Origin: Phocoena phocoena
Taxonomy: Eukaryota > Chordata > Mammalia > Artiodactyla > Phocoenidae
Assembly: GCF_963924675.1 (NCBI RefSeq)
Contig: NC_089225.1
Location: 105,538,313 to 105,602,312, forward strand
Length of the DNA: 64,000 nucleotides
Direction: 5' to 3'
A program made the position numbers and the translations under genes. The notes beneath the pieces were generated by a model. The model was not told the origin of the DNA and did not search any database. It worked only from the letters and a program-made list of their open reading frames with translations. This document shows, in pieces, positions 60,140-64,000 of this stretch; within the stretch, counting starts at the first letter, position 1; each line of letters begins with the position of its first letter.

Positions 60140-60780
60140 TCACCTAAATTACAAGAGATTTCGAACAGGTTTCTCTGATTCTCGAACTCCTCTGGTCCCT
60201 TCTTCTCACTTCAGCCACAGTAATCCCTCCCGAATGTTAAAGTTCTGCCCTTCCCGGGCTAAGACTATTCCTGAAGTTACTCTCAGGTGACGCCCAATCA
60301 CGTCATCATGGTGTTTAAAGGCCCACCTGAGCTGGCTCCTACGCTGTCTCCAGCCTTTACTGTCCTTCCATCACATTCTGTGTCACAGCTCTGCAGAACG
60401 TCTTTTTGTTCCTCACATATGCCACCCTCCCTCTCCCCTGCCTCATGCGGTTGGTTCTCTCTTCCTGGGAGGATCTCTCCTCTGCCCGCAGCCCTCACCG
60501 ATTCACCTTGCTGCTGCTTCTCCTTCGGGTCTTGGTTGAAACATCAGCATCCTTGGAGCACTTCCTGACTTTCCTCCCAGGCCCCAGTCTCAGTGAGGCT
60601 TCCCTCTTCTCAACCACCCAATCACCCCAACACAGCTCTATCAGAGCCTTGGTCAGATCTTCATACCCGCTATTCCATAAGCACCAAGAGCTAAAGCCCC
60701 ACCTGTCTTATTCACTCCCGGAGCCCTTGTGATTAGCTGCCACAAGACAGGTAATCAATAAACGGCATGTGAATGATTAA
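60140..60780 (+). mobile_element. L2
   Basis: 'cctgagctggctcctacgct', 'tcttcctgggaggatctctc' and the 3' end 'ggtaatcaataaacggcatg' follow L2 order. Confidence 0.75.
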
Positions 60781-61060
60781 GTCTTTTAAGTACATAATGC
60801 CACATTCATATGATGGAATAAAACACAGCCATTAATAACCACCCTTTAGAAAAATAATTAACAATATAAGATTATTTGAAACACAGTGTTCACTTTTAGA
60901 AAATCATTACAAAAGAGAATGCACAGTGAGATCCAATTTCAGTTTTCTAAAACGTGCGTTAAAAAGATTTCAAAGATGTTCACCTAAAACTTAAAATGAT
61001 CTCTTTTAAGGATAGAATTGTAGGGGTTTTTTTTCTTTGAGCTTATCTGAGCATAGATTC
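60781..61060 (+). mobile_element. Old L1-like remnant
   Basis: 'catatgatggaataaaacac' and 'cagtgagatccaatttcag' suggest an old L1 3' region. Confidence 0.45.
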
Positions 61061-61329
61061 CTTTGATAATCAAGAAAAAAATGATAAAAATTACGTTAAA
61101 ATGTTATATAAAGTCCTGGGCTGTAACAGAAAAGAGAGTCATAGTCGAACGCAGTGACGATGACCAGCGGTGAGTAGATCATCCCATGGGAAGGCCCTGG
61201 ATCATAGTGACCAGAAGTATTGCTAAGTGTAGAATAGTTAGGAGTTGAAAATGAGGAAGGGACTCTAAAAATGGCAAATTCTTCATAGAAATTACAATAA
61301 AATATAATTGGGTCAATTTAAAACAACAT

Positions 61330-61507
61330 TTCAGTTGCGTCCATGACCTGGCTATTGTAATTAGTGCTGCGATGAACGCTGGGGTGCATGTGTCTTTTTG
61401 ACTTATGGTTTTCTCTGGGTATATACCCAATAGTGGGAATGCTGGGTCAAATGGTAATTCTATTTTTAGTTTTCTAAGGAACCTCCATACTGTTCTCCAT
61501 AGTGGCT
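61330..61507 (-). mobile_element. Inverted 5' part of an L1
   Basis: In + sense 'tgaacgctggggtgcatgtg' to 'actgttctccatagtggctg' is the complement of ORF2 C-terminal sequence. It is the segment that should precede 61510. Confidence 0.92.
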
Positions 61508-61985
61508 GAACTTAAATGTCCATCGACAGATGAATGGATAAAGATGTGGTGTGTGTGTGTGTATACACACACACAATGGAATATTACTCAGTCATAAAAA
61601 GGAATGAAACTGGGTCATTGGTAGAGACCTCGATGGACCTAGAAACTGTCATACAGAGTGCAGTAAGTCAGAAAGAGAAAAAGCAAGTATCGTATATTAA
61701 CGCATATATGTGGAATCTAGGAAAATGGTACAGATGAACCTGTTTGCAAGGCAGAAATAGAGACAAAGATGTAGAGAACAAACGTATGGACACCACAGGG
61801 GGAAGCGGGGGGAGGATGAATTCGGAGATTGAGATTGACATATATACACTAATATGTAAAAAATAGATAACTAATAAGAACCTGCTGTCTAGCACAGGGA
61901 GCTCTACTTCACTGTACAGCAGAAACTAACACAACACTGTAAAACAACTACACCCCAACAAAAATAAGAATAAAAAATAAAAGAA
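61508..61985 (+). mobile_element. L1 3' body of the same insertion
   Basis: 'aaatgtccatcgacagatga', 'ggaatattactcagtcataa' and the 3' end 'aagaacctgctgtctagcac' are followed by an A-rich tail. It reads in L1 sense, opposite to the preceding piece. Confidence 0.92.
61546..61575. repeat. (TG)n/(CA)n inverted repeat within L1
   Basis: A run of GT is followed by 'atac' and a run of AC, making a palindrome of about 26 bases where other L1 copies have an AT-rich stretch. Confidence 0.9.
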
Positions 61986-63375
61986 GAACAGTGGGAAAAT
62001 ACCTGCAGAAAGGGGTTATATTAAGAAGGAGAAGCCTAAGTATCTTTCTTCAGCTGCCTTTTCACAATATATTAGGTCACATGAAATGAGAACTAGATTG
62101 GAAAAGCAGAGTCGAAGAAAAGTTTACCGAATCAAAAATAGAATATGATAAAGTCATAAACAAGCATCCTTTTACTTTCCCAGCTTTATTTGTTCAATTT
62201 CTCTCAGGCCTCGGTCTCTCTGTCAGTCCCACTTTAATATGCTGTAGGAGTCAGAGCCTAGATCTGAATAGTTCAGAATCAGACCCTGGACTGTATCGTG
62301 CGGTATTTTGGTCCAAGTTAGACAAAAATTTCACTCTAGCCTCCTCCGACTATTATGGTATAGAGTTGGGGAATGTATAAGGAGATAAAATCTGCTGCAA
62401 GAAAAAATAAAAATTCCGTTTATTTCTAGGGTATTTGTGTTTCTATTGCAAAGCATCTTTGTTGCTTTTAAGAACAATTATATGGACATTCTGCTTCTGA
62501 TATGGAAAAGTAAGCTTTGAACAGACTGTCCCACAAATAACTCTAAACTCCAGACCAAAAAACCCTACACCTACCTCATGACTCTGAAGGTGAACAAAAA
62601 AAAGCAGGCAAGTTTTGAAGAGGAGTCCAAATATGGAAGCAGCAAACAGCATGGGCTGAGTTCCATGTCTGGGGAGCCCACCCTGCAGGCATTCTCAGCT
62701 GGAACTATGGCCCAGGGAGACCAAGACACTAGCATCAAACCTGCTCTTTCTGTCCAAAGGAACCCCGGGAAGGATCCCAGGACAGTCACCCCATGAGGAG
62801 TGAGGAGGTCCTGGGGAAGAAGAGAACCAGAGAAGGGGACCCCCAAAGTCTTTATCTGAACTCTTCTCGTGTCTCTGGGTGACCCCTAAACCATACACGA
62901 ATGGGGCACTGAAAGGATGAGATCAAAACCCTCGCCTCCCCGCTGCTATTACTAAGTCTGCAATGAACCTAACCAGTAAGGGTCACCTGGTTACAGCAGT
63001 GAACACTGGTTAATCCACCTGGGCTACAGTTTCCTCCCACATAAAATGATACTGCTGCAACTGTTTCCAGCTATTTACTTACTCATGCATTCAACATGGC
63101 TCACAGGTACTCTAGTGCTAGGTGCTCCATGGATACAGAAGAAGTTGAGCATCACTGCCTTGAGGGAGTCTACAGTCCCATGAGAAAATGCAGACATGCA
63201 CCCAAAGAGCTCTCACACAAGGCAGAACCTGATCAGAGAAGGAGCCTGGTGTAGCAGAGAGAACACGGACTCCAGAACCAGACAAAGCCGAGCTTGTGCC
63301 TTGGGTCCACCAAGACCTAGAGCCTCGGGATCTGCCCTGTTACAGCAGTCGCGGGGATTAAATAGCGGCATTCGT
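61986..63375. other. Intron sequence with no recognised feature
   Basis: No exon or clear repeat recognised. Confidence 0.45.
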
Positions 63376-63560
63376 ATACGTCGCTAGGCACTTTCTGTGC
63401 ACTGTATACTCATTTAGTTCTTATAACAGTTCACTGGGCAGATATTAATACCACCCACCCTCTAGAAATGCAGAAAATAAGGTATAGGGAATTTCAGTTT
63501 ACTTGCCCAAGGTCACCAAGTGCTAAGAGATCAAAGAGATTCAAACTCAAGTCTGCTCGA
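63376..63560 (+). mobile_element. MIR
   Basis: 'ctaggcactttctgtgcac', 'cttgcccaaggtcaccaagt' and 'ttcaaactcaagtctgctcg' are MIR wording. Confidence 0.85.
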
Positions 63561-63574
63561 GCCCCAGCTGGGAG

Positions 63575-63690
63575 CTGCTATGTTTTGTTGAATAATAACC
63601 TCAAGTGCCAAACACAGTGCTTAACACAGAGCAGGCACTCAACAAGTGGCCAATGTCATCACAACTGTTATTATTACTGCTGCTGCTGTG
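63575..63690 (+). mobile_element. MIR-like 3' end
   Basis: 'acacagtgcttaacacagag' and 'ggcactcaacaagtggccaa' resemble a second MIR 3' end; a short (CTG)n follows. The remaining 300 bases to the window end show nothing recognised. Confidence 0.6.
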
Positions 63691-64000
63691 CGGTTACGAT
63701 GATTAGCCACAAGAGAGAAGGAGTTGAAGTTCAAGGTGTTCACCTGAAATAATGCTGAATAATCTTTATGGGCATGTCTAGACACACACCTTAAGAAATC
63801 AGAATTTGTGGTGACCTGTTTAGGTATAGCCTACCTCTTCTTACAAAGAAAAGCACCAAGTTATCATCATTTACTTCTTCACTCACTCGTCACACTGTAA
63901 CTTCCAACCGCCATCTGCCACCACTAAACCGAGCATCAGAACAGTTCCCAGAGGGGAAGGAGAGATAAAAGTGAGGAACAGGACCCATCACTCACTAAAA

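Noticed and set aside
59894..60732. Overlapping open frames of about 75-110 residues
   Set aside because: CT-rich L2 sense sequence gives long frames by chance. No splice sites or protein similarity were seen.
1..64000. A novel biological system such as a defence island, toxin-antitoxin pair or biosynthetic cluster
   Set aside because: The window is a vertebrate gene interior with three exons and repeats. No operon structure or unknown multigene set is present.

Overview
This window is ordinary mammalian intron sequence. Its interspersed repeats point to a cetacean (whale or dolphin). The diagnostic repeat is a tRNA-derived CHR-type SINE: seven roughly 200-bp copies share a head that reads like tRNA-Glu and a 3' part ending in 'gcccgcgtaccgc' plus poly(A), three copies belong to a longer, roughly 300-bp subfamily, and there is one short CHR-2/Bov-tA-like copy. 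Many L1 fragments of several ages, MIR and L2 remnants, hAT DNA transposons and solo LTRs make up much of the rest. I see no bacterial or viral gene system and no new multigene system.

The only host gene I can support is DNER (Delta/Notch-like EGF repeat containing), a single-pass neuronal Notch-pathway protein, on the minus strand. Three consecutive coding exons are visible. In transcription order they are 45664-45440 (225 bp), 26364-26242 (123 bp) and 11439-11326 (114 bp). All are phase 1 to phase 1, and each boundary falls after a Gly between the fifth and sixth cysteine of an EGF module. They are separated by introns of about 19.1 kb and 14.8 kb. The gene's 5' exons lie beyond position 64000. 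The 3' exons (last EGF, transmembrane segment, tail) lie before position 1. The last visible exon appears to use a GC rather than a GT donor.

Layout by position. 1-6030: nested L1 elements, including a young truncated L1 with a 13-bp target duplication. 7.1-9.9 kb: old L1 carrying a second L1, an hAT element and a long CHR SINE. 11.3 kb: DNER exon. 15.0-19.2 kb: a rearranged L1 with 5' UTR, broken ORF1 and partial ORF2. 20.2 kb: SINE. 21-25 kb: old L1, an LTR and MER5A. 26.2 kb: DNER exon. 27.6-29.5 kb: two back-to-back hAT elements followed by a 5'-inverted L1 holding a smaller L1. 31.5-35.4 kb: MIR, L1 and four SINEs. 36-45 kb: mostly unique intron with a 26-bp minisatellite and a solo LTR. 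45.4 kb: DNER exon. 46-64 kb: old L1, MIR, L2, LTRs, four more SINEs and a second 5'-inverted L1.

Repeat names are assigned by eye from remembered family features, so subfamily names are tentative. Target-site duplications, splice sites and exon phases were read directly from the bases.
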